NCBI GenBank assembly: GCA_963734025.1 | Contig: CAVTFR010000017.1 | Span: forward strand, 1-64,000 | Direction: 5' to 3' | DNA: 64,000 nucleotides | Origin: JACVRW01 sp963734025 | GTDB taxonomy: Bacteria; Actinomycetota; Thermoleophilia; Solirubrobacterales; Thermoleophilaceae | Translations under genes and position numbers: made by a program | Shown: positions 1 through 8,076 of the stretch, in pieces | How the letters are laid out: each line of letters begins with the position of its first letter | How positions within the stretch are numbered: the first letter of the stretch is position 1 | The notes under the pieces: generated by a model | Told to the model about the DNA's origin: nothing | Database searches by the model: none | The model's input: the letters and a program-made list of their open reading frames with translations, nothing else

Positions 1-1144
1 AGGAGTGGGCGCCGGTGCCGGCGAGCTTGCCGCCGTCGACGATCAGGTACTCGTCCGGGATCGGGCGGTTGTCGAACCAGCACTCGAGGATCTCGCGGGT
101 GCCGGCGGCGTAGCGGGCCTGGGCCGAGAGCGACGTGCCGGAGGTGTGCGGGGTCATGCCGTGGTGGGGCATGGTCCGCCAGGGATGGTCCTTCGGAGCG
201 GGCTGGGGGTACCAGACATCGCCGGCGTAGCCGGCGAGCTGGCCCGACTGGAGCGCCCGCACGATCGCGTCGCGGTCGCAGATTTTGCCGCGCGCGGTGT
301 TGATGAGGTATGTGCCGCGGCGCATTGTGCCGAGCAGCTCGTCGTCGAAGAGCCCCTCCGTCTCGGGGTGCAGCGGCGCGTTGATCGTGACCACATCGCA
401 CCCGGGCACCATGTCCTGGGTGCTCTCGTGGTAGGTGAGGCCGAGCTCTCGCTCCACCTGCTCGGGGAGGCGGTGACGGTCGGTGTAGTGCAGCCCCACC
501 TCGAAGGGCTTGAGCCGCCGCAGCACCGCGGAGCCGATCCGCCCGGCCCCCACGGTGCCGACCTCCATGCCCTCCAGGTCATAGGACCGCGATACGCAGT
601 CGGCGATGTTCCAGCCCCCGTCGAGCACCCACTGGTACGACGGGATGTAGTTGCGCACGAGCGCGAGGATCATCATCACCACGTGCTCGGAGACGCTGAT
701 GCTGTTCGAGAAGGTCACCTCCGCGACGGTGATGCCGTTCTCGATGGCCGCGTCGATGTCGACGTGGTCGGAGCCGATCCCCGCCGTGACCGCCAGCTTG
801 AGCTTGGGCGCCTTTGCGATCCGCTCCGCGGTCAGGTAGGCGGGCCAGAAGGGCTGCGAGATCACGATCTCGGCCTCAGGGAGCTCGCGATCCAGCACCG
901 AGTCGGGCCCCTGCTTGTCGGACGTGACGATCAGCTTGTGCCCGCGTCCCTCGACGAACTCGCGCAACCCGAGCTCACCCGACACGCAGCCCAGCAGCTC
1001 CCCCGGCGTGAAGTCGATGTGCTCAGGAGACGGTGTCTGCTGGCCGCCGTGGTACTGCTCGATCGTGGGCACGGAGTCGCGCGCATAGGACGGCGGATAG
1101 CCGCTGACGGGGTCGTTGTAGAGAACGCAGATGATGTTCGTCAT
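1..1144 (-). CDS. fdh: NAD-dependent formate dehydrogenase (3' end cut by window edge)
   Basis: Oxidises formate to CO2 with NAD+ in the cytoplasm; a member of the D-2-hydroxyacid dehydrogenase family. About 381 codons are visible and the frame is open at base 1, so only a short C-terminal tail is missing (family about 390-400 aa). The sequence shows the Rossmann motif VGAGRIG, an Asp at the end of the second strand (HYTDRH, favouring NAD over NADP), the substrate-binding SNSISVSEH, the catalytic-Arg segment INTARGK and the formate-dehydrogenase signature PHTSGTSLSAQARY with the catalytic His. The ATG at 1144 has a GAAAGGA ribosome-binding site just upstream. A small gene on the same strand (1271-1567) lies 126 bp upstream and may be cotranscribed. 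It could supply NADH from C1 compounds or detoxify formate. Confidence 0.93.
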   Translation of the reverse strand, partial: MTNIICVLYNDPVSGYPPSYARDSVPTIEQYHGGQQTPSPEHIDFTPGELLGCVSGELGLREFVEGRGHKLIVTSDKQGPDSVLDRELPEAEIVISQPFWPAYLTAERIAKAPKLKLAVTAGIGSDHVDIDAAIENGITVAEVTFSNSISVSEHVVMMILALVRNYIPSYQWVLDGGWNIADCVSRSYDLEGMEVGTVGAGRIGSAVLRRLKPFEVGLHYTDRHRLPEQVERELGLTYHESTQDMVPGCDVVTINAPLHPETEGLFDDELLGTMRRGTYLINTARGKICDRDAIVRALQSGQLAGYAGDVWYPQPAPKDHPWRTMPHHGMTPHTSGTSLSAQARYAAGTREILECWFDNRPIPDEYLIVDGGKLAGTGAHS

Positions 1145-1270
1145 GGGGGTCCTTTCGTCGGTCTCGCCTGGGGGGGCTCGTGACGCGTCGGCGAGACTCC
1201 CGATCGCTCACGGAGGCGACGGGGGGCGGGGCGATGCCGGTTCCTCGATCGCGTCTGGCCGTTCGCGGCG

Positions 1271-1567
1271 TCATACGCCGCCCACCGCTCGGAAGTGGCC
1301 CTGCACGGTCTCGCGGTCGAGCTGCCGCGACGCCATGATGATCAGCGGGCCAATCGCGTCCTCGGGCACGAACGCCAGGTCGAGCAGTACAGCGCGCGCC
1401 TCCTCGGGCGTTTCGGTGCGGACGGCGGCGTCCGGGTCCGCTCGGCGCAGCCGCTCGGCAAGACGCAGCGCGTCCGCCTGCTCCGCGAAGCGGAACGCCT
1501 GGGGCGGCGGCGTCGCTAGCTCGACGATCACGAACGATGTCGGCGGGCTCTCGGGGACTTCGCTCAC
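1271..1567 (-). CDS. Small conserved-looking protein upstream of formate dehydrogenase, unknown function
   Basis: A 98-aa soluble protein that I do not recognise. It begins with a beta-strand-like segment (SFVIVELATPP), followed by an amphipathic helix rich in Ala/Arg/Glu, a second helix from TPEEARAVLLDLA and a final segment IIMASRQLDRETVQGHF. There is no Cys pair, signal peptide or membrane segment. A GTG at 1576 is in frame, but an AAGGAGGTGA ribosome-binding site overlaps it, so the GTG at 1567 with good spacing is the better start. Its position on the same strand just upstream of the formate dehydrogenase suggests a shared transcript and perhaps an accessory role, but nothing in the sequence proves this. 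Confidence 0.65.
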   Translation of the reverse strand: MSEVPESPPTSFVIVELATPPPQAFRFAEQADALRLAERLRRADPDAAVRTETPEEARAVLLDLAFVPEDAIGPLIIMASRQLDRETVQGHFRAVGGV

Positions 1568-1700
1568 GCTGCTCACCTCCTTGGTCCGCTGCGGGATCGT
1601 CCCCCCACACCGCCCGGTTCATCACGCGCCTCGCCCGATCGCTTCGGCCGTCCACGGTCGGCCGCCTGTCGCCGTGCCGCTCGCGGCGTGGGCGGCCGGC

Positions 1701-1910
1701 CTAGTCGTGCGAAGCCTCGAGGTGCGCGTAGCGAGGATCCGCACCGCCGAGCTCGCGGCCGTTTAACCAGACACGGCCAACCCCGCGCGTAGCCAAGTCG
1801 TGCCGGGCCACGATGGCCCGTCCGACCCGGCGGTCGCCATCGGCGCGGTGCAGTCCACCTCGCCGTCGCGCTGCCCCCTCGGCGCCACGCGGTCGCCCAT
1901 TGCTCGTCAT
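1701..1910 (-). CDS. Possible 69-aa Arg-rich protein
   Basis: A short reading frame with a GGAAGG ribosome-binding site about 8 bases before its ATG. The product is very rich in Arg and Gly in the first half, and ends in a more protein-like segment (RVWLNGRELGG, then RYAHLEASHD). No family is recognised. It lies on the same strand as the two genes to its left. The low-complexity N-terminal half and mixed third-position usage leave open that it is a chance open frame. Confidence 0.35.
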   Translation of the reverse strand: MTSNGRPRGAEGAARRRGGLHRADGDRRVGRAIVARHDLATRGVGRVWLNGRELGGADPRYAHLEASHD

Positions 1911-2243
1911 GGTCTCAACCTTCCTAGTCCCTCTATCGGGTTCGCGCGAGAGGAAGAGAGAGAGTGAGACCTAACGAACGAACGGTCTCGAGGCACACTA
2001 CCACCGCGGGGATCGGCGGCCTCCGCTCGGAGCGCGCACTTTCGCCAGCCGTCCTGGAGTGGAGGCCAGACGAGCGATGTCGAGGAACGTCCGAGGCCGG
2101 CTTCGTTCGCGAGCCGGCGCCGTGGACGCCCTTCCTCAAGGTAGGCGCCCGAGCTGCCCTGGAGATGGCCGTCGTCTCGGCGGCTGTGCGGTACGCGTCG
2201 GTTGGTGGTATCACCCGGTATCAGGCGAGTCGGAGGTGAAGCC
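1911..2243. other. Gene-poor stretch, 333 bp
   Basis: No supportable gene. Open frames on both strands here are short, Arg/Pro/Ser-rich and lack ribosome-binding sites. It separates a minus-strand group from plus-strand genes, so divergent promoters are expected, but I see no clear -35/-10 pair. No tRNA, riboswitch or repeat was recognised. Confidence 0.5.
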
Positions 2244-2441
2244 ATGGAGTTGAAGGTCGGGCATCGCGTCGAGGTCGAGTCGGAGTCGACCGAGCGGAGG
2301 CCTCGGATGGGCGTAATCGAGGAGGTGGTGCGGGACGCACCTTCCCCTCGCTATCGCATTCGCTGGAACGACGGGCACGAGAGCATCTACACCCCTGCGG
2401 CGGGGGCGCTGCATCGCGCCGGAGCGAGCGAGAAGGCGTAG
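2244..2441 (+). CDS. DUF1918 domain protein
   Basis: A 65-aa protein. It starts MELKVGHRVEVES and continues through a short SH3-like beta fold with GVIEEVV, RYRIRWNDGHES and a final YTPAAG segment, the usual pattern of the actinobacterial DUF1918 family. An in-frame GTG lies upstream at 2202, but the ATG at 2244 has a clear GGAGGTGA ribosome-binding site and gives the family's normal length. Function is unknown; the family is common as stand-alone small soluble proteins in Actinobacteria. It is followed on the same strand by the SixA-like gene. Confidence 0.85.
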   Translation: MELKVGHRVEVESESTERRPRMGVIEEVVRDAPSPRYRIRWNDGHESIYTPAAGALHRAGASEKA

Positions 2442-2566
2442 GACGGGGGCGCCAGTAGGACGCAGGGAGGGCGACGGCGAAGGAGCGCGCCGGCGTCGGT
2501 CGCCGGCCACTCGTCCCACGCGCTGATCTGGCGGCTTGACATGCTCAGTCGGCGGTGGGTGGTGCG

Positions 2567-3193
2567 ATGAAGCGCGTGTATTTGCTGCGGCATGCCAAGT
2601 CGAGCTGGAAGGGCCGGTCGCTCGCCGACCGCGACAGGCCGCTCGCGGGGCGGGGGAAGCGGGCCGCGAGCGCGATTGCCGATCATCTCCGGGCGGAGAG
2701 GGTTCGGCCCGAGCTCGTGCTGTGCTCACCTGCGCGGCGGGCCCGGGAGACACTCGAGCGTGTCGAGGGCGCCCTCGGGGATGAGGTCGAGGTGGTCTTC
2801 GAGGAAGGGCTGTACGGCGCGAGCGAGGCGGGGCTGCTGGCCCTTCTTCGCGTCCTCCCCCGGGAGGTCAGCTCGGTCCTGGTCATCGGGCACAATCCGG
2901 GCCTCGGGGAGCTCGCGCTGGCGCTGGCCTGCGAGGGAACCGAGCTCGCGGGGCTGCGAGAGAAGTACCCGACCGCCGCGCTCGCCACGATTGACGTGCC
3001 GGCAGACCGCTGGAGCGCGCTCGGGCGAGGCGGCGGCGAGCTCGTGGCCTACGTGCGACCACGGGACCTGCCACTAGGTCCGCGTCCGGCCGGCCTCGGC
3101 CACGGGCAAGCCGATCGGCGAGGCGCGCCACGTGAACGCCGTCCCTCGGGCCCTCCTCGAGGGCATCGAGCCAGCGGGGAACGTGATGGCTGA
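2567..3193 (+). CDS. sixA: SixA-type phosphohistidine phosphatase (histidine phosphatase superfamily)
   Basis: Removes phosphate from phosphohistidine or other phosphoesters through a phospho-His intermediate. The N-terminus MKRVYLLRHAKSSW carries the RHG-type motif with the nucleophile His9, and the second active-site His109 is in VIGHNPGLGEL; the CSPARRARET helix is also typical of SixA. The ATG at 2567 is preferred over an in-frame GTG at 2555 because the family starts directly at this strand. The family is about 160 aa; here 208 aa are encoded because after RPRDL the frame continues as an Arg/Gly/Pro-rich tail, probably a drifted stop codon rather than a domain. Its target kinase is not evident from the neighbours. 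Confidence 0.88.
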   Translation: MKRVYLLRHAKSSWKGRSLADRDRPLAGRGKRAASAIADHLRAERVRPELVLCSPARRARETLERVEGALGDEVEVVFEEGLYGASEAGLLALLRVLPREVSSVLVIGHNPGLGELALALACEGTELAGLREKYPTAALATIDVPADRWSALGRGGGELVAYVRPRDLPLGPRPAGLGHGQADRRGAPRERRPSGPPRGHRASGERDG

Positions 3194-3238
3194 ATCACGA
3201 CCGGGGGTCCGCCGCGTTGCTCCCGGACTGGCGTGGGC

Positions 3239-3664
3239 TCAGCCAGCGTCAGAGAGGGTGCGCTCGGACTGCTTGGCGGTAACCACCGTGACGGGCAAGC
3301 CGAGCGCCTCCACGCGATGCGGGAGGTCGCGGCGGAGCCAGTGCGAGACGCGCGCAGGCAGTGTGGAGATGATGATCTCGTCGAACCCGCCTCCCTCGAG
3401 CGCCCGCTCCACGGCGGCGAAGGGATCATTGTCGCCGACGATCCCTCCGACGTGCCCGCCCGCGGCCTCGTCGAGAAGCGGGATGGCGAGTTCGAGCGTG
3501 GCCGCGGCCTGTTCGGTCTCGGGATCCCAGTAGGGGCGCGGCACCAGGAGGGTGAAGTGGCAGGGGGACCGGCCGGAACGGGCGCGAATCTCATCGAGCA
3601 GCCCCGGCGTCGCCGCGGTCCGGTGAGCGACGACCAGCACGCGCTTGGGTGCTGCGGACGTCAT
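3239..3664 (-). CDS. Universal-stress-protein-like small alpha/beta protein
   Basis: A 141-aa cytoplasmic protein with a Rossmann-like pattern. It has a first strand KRVLVVAHRTA, a helix, a strand FTLLVPRPY, a long helix from DPETEQAAATLELA, GGIVGDNDPFAAVERAL, then the strand DEIIISTLPAR and the helix WLRRDLPHRVEALGLPVTVV. This matches a family of actinobacterial HUP/USP-fold proteins that read as GDxDP...DEIIIST; their biochemical role is not known. No ATP-binding GxxGxxS loop of classical UspA is seen, so nucleotide binding is doubtful. It lies convergent to the SixA-like gene with a 45-bp gap. Confidence 0.7.
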   Translation of the reverse strand: MTSAAPKRVLVVAHRTAATPGLLDEIRARSGRSPCHFTLLVPRPYWDPETEQAAATLELAIPLLDEAAGGHVGGIVGDNDPFAAVERALEGGGFDEIIISTLPARVSHWLRRDLPHRVEALGLPVTVVTAKQSERTLSDAG

Positions 3665-3881
3665 CCCGCGGTGATTGTCGCAGCGCTCCGCCGACCCCGC
3701 TCAGGGTCCGCGGTGCTCCGTTTCTTCGAGAGGCAGGGGCGCGGTCGGGCATCACGAATTCCGCCGCCCGCTTCGCCACGCTCCAATCACTTGCGGGCTT
3801 TCAAAGGGGAACGCGCGGCACACAGATCGATGGCCTCACGTCAGGGCGGCCTGAGGGCCGGTAGCGCTCGCGAGCGCTTGA

Positions 3882-4634
3882 ATGGTTCGGGTGCGCGCGC
3901 TCGCAAAACGGCTGATCGAGATCCCAGGAGTCGTGGCAGTGACCCTCGGCGACTCGCGCGGCCTTCTACAGCCGGACGCTGAATGGGGGTTCGGGCTCTA
4001 CTACCGCGACGCGATCCGGGCCGAGGACGTGCGCGCGCTCGGTTTCGAGAACACCGTGGTCGAGCCGGGGGACTGGGGACGGCTCGCAAACGGCGGCGGC
4101 CAGTTGACGGTCGAGGGTCAGCGGGTCGATCTCCTCTACCGCGAACTCGACGTCGTCCAACACTGGATCGACGAGGCGGAGGCCGGCAGCTACGAGGTCG
4201 AGCGGGTGGAGGGCTACCTGGCTGGCATGGCCACCTACGTGCTGGCCGGAGAGCTCGCGTTGGCGGAGGTGCTGGCAGGGGACCTGCCGCGACCCGAGTT
4301 TCCCGACGCGCTGCGCCAGGTCGCGCCCGGACGCTGGCACGCCAGCGCGGCCTTCTCGCTCGCGATCGCCGAGACGGCTGCGGCGCACCACGACGTTGTC
4401 TCGTGCGCGGGGCTGCTAGCGAAGGCAGCCATCGAGGTCGCCCAGGCGGCGCTCGCGGAGCGCGGCGAGTGGGTACTGACCGAGAAGGGCATCATCCGGC
4501 GGGCCGGACTCGGCGGGCGGGTCGAGGGAATCCTGCCCGCGCCGGGTGACCGCCCCTTCGAGCTCGAACGGGCGGCGACCGCCATGCGGGGGGCGCTGGG
4601 CATCCCGCCCGCCGCGCAGCCGGCGACCGCCTAA
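3882..4634 (+). CDS. Nucleotidyltransferase-fold protein, divergent
   Basis: A 250-aa protein resembling bacterial aminoglycoside-type nucleotidyltransferase relatives. The N-terminal half has AVTLGDSRGLLQPDAEWGFGLYYR where true enzymes carry GGSxxxG...DxD, then VDLLYRELDVV at the position of the third acidic residue. The C-terminal half is helical (ALAEVLAGDLP, a long helix from WHASAAFSLAIAETAAAHHD) and resembles the helical cap of these enzymes. Because the first two acidic positions look replaced (only one Asp remains), activity is uncertain. The ATG at 3882 has no convincing ribosome-binding site. No neighbour hints at its substrate. Confidence 0.6.
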   Translation: MVRVRALAKRLIEIPGVVAVTLGDSRGLLQPDAEWGFGLYYRDAIRAEDVRALGFENTVVEPGDWGRLANGGGQLTVEGQRVDLLYRELDVVQHWIDEAEAGSYEVERVEGYLAGMATYVLAGELALAEVLAGDLPRPEFPDALRQVAPGRWHASAAFSLAIAETAAAHHDVVSCAGLLAKAAIEVAQAALAERGEWVLTEKGIIRRAGLGGRVEGILPAPGDRPFELERAATAMRGALGIPPAAQPATA

Positions 4635-4859
4635 GGGCAGGATGAACGTCAGGCGCGCTGGCTACGCACCAGTGAGCAGGTGCGGGCAGGCTGGTGATCG
4701 CACGAGCGGCGGTCGTGGAAGGTCGCCGCCGACGGCAGACAGGAACCCGACCGCGGCTCGCGGACCCACCCGCCAACCTTGAGGGCCCACGCGTGTCCAC
4801 ATTGACCGGGCAAGAGGCAGCAACTAGGTTTTGCCCGCAAGCCCATCGAGAGGAGGAGC

Positions 4860-5216
4860 ATGGCCGACGCTGGCTTGTTCATCGGTTGGGGTGCGCCGGT
4901 TCGCGGGCGTGAGGCCAAGGGCCTGGAGGTCTTCGGCGAGGCGCTCGCCTATTACGGACGCCTGCAACAGGAAGGGGTGATCGAAGGCTTCGAGACGGCG
5001 ATCCTCGAGCCCCACGGCGGCGACCTGCAGGGACTCGTGCTGATTCGCGGAAGCCAGGAGAAGCTCGCCCAGCTCCGCGTCGACGACGAGTTCGTGCGCC
5101 TGTCGACCCGCGCAGACCTGATCGTCGAGGGCCTAGGCGTGATCGGCGCAGCGCTCGGTGACGGGCTCGAACAAGCGATCGCGACTTACCAGGAGGCTAT
5201 CTCCGAGCTGGCCTAG
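4860..5216 (+). CDS. Conserved hypothetical protein, 118 aa
   Basis: A soluble protein of alpha/beta ferredoxin-like pattern: strand GLFIGWGAPV, helix GLEVFGEALAYYGRLQQEGV, strand FETAILEPHG, strand LQGLVLIRGS, helix EKLAQLRVDDEFVRL and a C-terminal helix. This layout resembles dimeric alpha/beta-barrel (EthD/YCII-like) proteins that often pair with small-molecule oxidation, but no signature residue is recognised. A strong GAGGAGG-type ribosome-binding site precedes the ATG. Flanked by non-coding stretches of about 225 and 424 bp, it appears monocistronic. Confidence 0.75.
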   Translation: MADAGLFIGWGAPVRGREAKGLEVFGEALAYYGRLQQEGVIEGFETAILEPHGGDLQGLVLIRGSQEKLAQLRVDDEFVRLSTRADLIVEGLGVIGAALGDGLEQAIATYQEAISELA

Positions 5217-5640
5217 CCACGGGCCGGTCGGGCGAAGACGTGCCGCCCCTCCCAGCGCGTCGCGTCCTCCGCTCGTCGTAGGAAAGCGGTCGAGCGCACG
5301 CGCGCTCCGAGCGCGGCGACTGCTTGGTTTCGTATCCGAACGGGCGTCCTAGACGACGTCCGGCACCGCCCGCTCGGGACAACCCGCTAGCGCGCAATCC
5401 GCCGAGGCCCGGACGACCGCAAGCGCGGACGAAAGCGGGCGCGAGCGGGCCGGCGGGTCGGACGCCTCTTGCTCGTCCGCAGCGAGAGCGAGCGCCGCGT
5501 CCGCGAAGACGCCTCCTTTCATGGCGATGGGGCACTCTGGTGGGCAAAGCGGGGCATAGGGTGTGCCGCGCAAACGATGGCAGCTGGCGGTACGCGATCT
5601 CGCTGCTGGAGATCGATGAAGCGAGCGAAAGGAAGCAGCG
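5217..5640. other. Gene-poor stretch, 424 bp
   Basis: No supportable gene. The plus-strand frame through it encodes a Pro/Arg-rich product that runs into the cupin gene in the wrong frame. A minus-strand frame ending near 5349 gives a 57-residue Ala-rich segment that could be a remnant, but there is no family match and I do not call it. The promoter of the cupin gene should lie near 5560-5625. Confidence 0.45.
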
Positions 5641-6105
5641 ATGGTGGACGCGTTTGCAGTACGGAGTGGAGAGGGGGAGGCGCGCTGGTGGCTCGGTGCC
5701 TTGGCCGTGATCAAGGCCACTGCGGCAGACACCGGCGGACACCTGACGGTCATGGACGTGACGGACCCCCCTGGTGTCGAAGCGCCGCTCCACGTTCATC
5801 ACAAGGAAGACGAGGCCTTCTGGGTCCTTGAGGGTGACGTGACATTCGAGGTCGGGGGGAAAACGATCCAGGCGGGTGCCGGCGACTTTGTCTTCGGCCC
5901 GCGCGATGTCCCACACCGCTACAAGGTCGGCGACGCAGGCTCCCGGATGCTCTTCATGCTTACCCCGGGCGGCTTCGAGGATCTGGTCAGGGCGACAAGC
6001 GACCCCGCCCGCAGCCGCACGCTCCCCCCGGCCGACCATCCGACGCCCGACGAGGAACGGATGATCGCCGCACAAGCCGCCGCCGGCTGCGCGCCGGTCG
6101 GCTGA
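5641..6105 (+). CDS. Single-domain cupin protein
   Basis: A 154-aa cytoplasmic beta-barrel protein of the quercetin-dioxygenase-like cupin group. Cupin motif 1 is PLHVHHKEDEAFWVLEG with metal ligands His51, His53 and Glu58; motif 2 is FGPRDVPHRY with His92, so all four expected ligands are present. The substrate cannot be read from the sequence; such proteins are metal-dependent dioxygenases, isomerases or sensors. The ATG at 5641 has an AAAGGAAG ribosome-binding site. The C-terminal 30 residues (from PPADHPTPDEER) are a tail seen in this group. The decayed integrase remnant begins about 30 bp downstream. Confidence 0.88.
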   Translation: MVDAFAVRSGEGEARWWLGALAVIKATAADTGGHLTVMDVTDPPGVEAPLHVHHKEDEAFWVLEGDVTFEVGGKTIQAGAGDFVFGPRDVPHRYKVGDAGSRMLFMLTPGGFEDLVRATSDPARSRTLPPADHPTPDEERMIAAQAAAGCAPVG

Positions 6106-6478
6106 AGCGAGCCATAGCGACGAGAGTGGTCCATTCCCATGGGAGTGGACCTGCAGGGCTCGACGTTGCTCGTGACCGGAAGTCGCAAGCAGGGGCGCCG
6201 CTCGAGCGAGGTCAGCGGGGGCACGAAGGGAGACCGCTTCCGCGGCGTTGAATTCGGGCCACGAATAGAGCGCCTACTTAGGGATCTGCGTGCCCGCCAA
6301 GGCGAGTACGGTGCCGCCGACCCCGGCGCGCGCCCTGTCTTTCCAGGGGCCGAGGGCCAGCGTCTCGACCGACGCGAAATCTCTCGTGGGGAGCACAAGC
6401 ATGCCCTGAGCGACGCCGGCCTTCGTCGCTCGATCCGTCTCCACGACCTGAGGCACACCGCGGCGGCGTCCTGGCTAG

Positions 6479-6495
6479 ACAGTTGATTCCAAATC
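6479..6495 (+). repeat. Left terminal inverted repeat of the IS982-type element
   Basis: 17-bp terminal repeat matching the right end at 13 of 17 positions, including an uninterrupted 9-bp block GTTGATTCC. Confidence 0.85.
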
Positions 6496-7363
6496 ACCGC
6501 CCGTAGGCGGCGAGTTCGCGGCCTGGTCGACCGATCAGCTCGTTGTGCCACAGCCCGGCGGCCAGGGTCAGGAGTCGTAGGGCGATCCGGCTCGCGAGGC
6601 CGGGGATCGTGCGCGCTCCGTGGCGCTCGAGGCCGAGCTGGCCCTTGCAGGTCCAGAACACCGACTCGATCCACTGGCGCACCGATCCAAGCCGGCCGAA
6701 GCGACCCGGCTCGTCCTTTCGGTCGGGGCGCAGAAAGCGCGCGCCGCGGGCGGCCATGAACGCCTCGAACTCAGCGCCCGCAAAGCCCTTGTCGGCGATC
6801 ACAGTGTGGCCCTCCAGCGGCACCCGCTCGAGCATCGCCGCGGCCACCTTGCGCTCCGGCAGGTTGGCGGCCGCCAGCTCGTACGCGATCGGCGTGCCGT
6901 CACTCGAGCAGAGCAGGTAGAGCCGAAAGCCCCAGAACCAGCGTGAATGCGAGCGGCAGTAGCCATAGCCGGCATGGCCTGCGAACTCAGACCGGCGCAC
7001 GGTCTCGCGCGACTGGCCGCAGGGCACCGGGGTTGAGTCGAGCAAGCGGAGCCCGTCGCAGAAGGAGGGCGAGATGAAGACCAGGTAGTTGATCGCCCGC
7101 CCGATCTCGGGCGCGAGTCGGCGCATCCGCTTGTTGTAGCCAGGCTGCTTGGGCAAGTAGGGAAAGAGGTGTCCGAGGCGGTACTTGGCCAGCGCCAGGA
7201 ACTGGCGATCGTTGGGCAGCCCGAGCAGCACCTGGGCGACCGCCAGCGCGATCAGCTCGGCATCCGAGATCCGAGGCGGGCGCCCCGGTCCGCTCCGTCC
7301 GGGCAGGAAGTCATCAATCAGGACGTAAAGAGCAGTGACAAGGGCGTCGAGGTCGGCGTGCAC
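6494..7363 (-). CDS. IS982-family transposase
   Basis: DDE transposase that cuts and joins the ends of its own element. From the chosen GTG it is 289 aa. The family pattern is clear: LGHLFPYLPKQPGYNKRMR, the first catalytic Asp in RLLDSTPVPCG (about residue 109), the second Asp in IADKGFAGAEF (about 191) and the Glu in RQWIESVFW (about 233). A TTG at 7393 is in frame, but an AAGGAGG site lies 4 bases before the GTG at 7363, which starts HADLDALV as in relatives. The stop is 15 bp inside the left element end. The gene appears intact, in contrast to the integrase it interrupts. Confidence 0.95.
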   Translation of the reverse strand: MHADLDALVTALYVLIDDFLPGRSGPGRPPRISDAELIALAVAQVLLGLPNDRQFLALAKYRLGHLFPYLPKQPGYNKRMRRLAPEIGRAINYLVFISPSFCDGLRLLDSTPVPCGQSRETVRRSEFAGHAGYGYCRSHSRWFWGFRLYLLCSSDGTPIAYELAAANLPERKVAAAMLERVPLEGHTVIADKGFAGAEFEAFMAARGARFLRPDRKDEPGRFGRLGSVRQWIESVFWTCKGQLGLERHGARTIPGLASRIALRLLTLAAGLWHNELIGRPGRELAAYGR

Positions 7364-7428
7364 GTGGCCTCCTTGGTCGACGTTGCTGAGCAACGCAGAC
7401 TTCGGCGCCCTTCGCGCACTCTCCTACG

Positions 7429-7445
7429 AATTAGGAATCAACCAT
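7429..7445 (-). repeat. Right terminal inverted repeat of the IS982-type element
   Basis: Inverted partner of the left end, with the core GGAATCAAC on the plus strand; it is followed directly by the second CTAG copy. Confidence 0.85.
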
Positions 7446-7833
7446 CTAGCGGCGGGACTACCTCTGATCTACGTTCAGCGCCAGCTCGGCCACGCATCGA
7501 TCACGACCACTGAGCGTCAGTACGGCCACCTCGAGAAGGGCTTCCTGCGCGGCGCAGCGCGGCGAGCCGAGGCCGCCATCTGGGACGGGCACCCAGACAT
7601 GCCTGAGCAGCCGCCCGTAAAGCGGGAGCGCGCCCCTTCGGCCCAGCCCTAGCCTGGGCCAACGCGCTGAGGCCGGCCAGGGCGATCCTCAAACCGGCAT
7701 GCGCGGTGCCAGATTCGCCTTCAGGCGGGCGGGGTTTCGGCCCCATGCGGTCACCTTCCGGGAATTGTTTGTTGCCTTCTCTGTTGCCCCGCCAATAAAT
7801 ACGGCGCAGGGAACAGACCAGCGGTCAAGCAAC

Positions 7834-7857
7834 AAAGCGGCCATATGCAGCCGCTTT
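7834..7857 (-). terminator. Hairpin downstream of tRNA-Leu
   Basis: Perfect 8-bp stem (AAAGCGGC / GCCGCTTT) with an 8-nt loop, 3-10 bases past the tRNA 3' end in the direction of its transcription. The following GTTGCTTG is only weakly U-rich, so termination is probable but not certain. Confidence 0.6.
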
Positions 7858-7860
7858 CAG

Positions 7861-7946
<86 letters not shown>

Positions 7947-8025
7947 GTGGAGGAGGCCAGTATAGAGCGGGGAAGGCGGCATCCCGCGGGGTTGCTTGAT
8001 GCCGTCCGACCCCCGGGGTACTCTG

Positions 8026-8039
8026 CGAACACATGTTCG
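8026..8039 (+). promoter_or_regulatory. SOS box (LexA operator) upstream of lexA
   Basis: CGAACACATGTTCG matches the Gram-positive/actinobacterial consensus CGAACRNRYGTTYG at every position. It lies 37 bp before the lexA ATG, so LexA should repress its own gene and release it on DNA damage. Confidence 0.93.
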
Positions 8040-8076
8040 GATCAGGCAACCGAAACGGCTTCGCAGGGAGGTCTGG

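Larger units (their letters stand above)
6479..7445 (-). mobile_element. IS982-family insertion sequence, 967 bp, inside an integrase gene
   Basis: Complete element of normal size for IS982. Imperfect terminal inverted repeats (left ACAGTTGATTCC, right ATGGTTGATTCC read inward) are flanked by the 4-bp direct repeat CTAG at 6475-6478 and 7446-7449, the target duplication. It holds a single full-length transposase gene on the minus strand with an intact catalytic triad, so it may still be mobile. The flanking integrase reading frame is restored exactly if the element and one CTAG are removed, which fixes both ends to the base. Confidence 0.93.
6139..7652 (+). pseudogene. Tyrosine recombinase (phage-type integrase) remnant, split by an IS element
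   Basis: The left piece (6139-6478) encodes the catalytic-domain segment with GPRIERLLRDLRARQ and the box-II motif RLHDLRHTAAASWL. The right piece (7450-7652) continues it exactly in frame with AAGLPLIYVQRQLGHASITT and the catalytic-Tyr segment ERQYGHLE. Removing the IS and one CTAG copy restores the codon GCG at the join and one continuous frame. The N-terminal DNA-binding half and the first catalytic Arg are absent upstream, so the gene was already truncated or has decayed on both sides. A tRNA-Leu lies 209 bp downstream with its 3' end facing the integrase, the usual arrangement for a tRNA-integrated element. Confidence 0.92.

Noticed and set aside
5..1183. 392-codon open frame on the plus strand
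   Set aside because: It is antisense to the formate dehydrogenase, whose motifs are unmistakable; the product is Arg/Val/Gly-rich with no family features.
5324..5710. 128-codon frame before the cupin
   Set aside because: Pro/Arg-rich, no ribosome-binding site, and it runs over the cupin start in a different frame.
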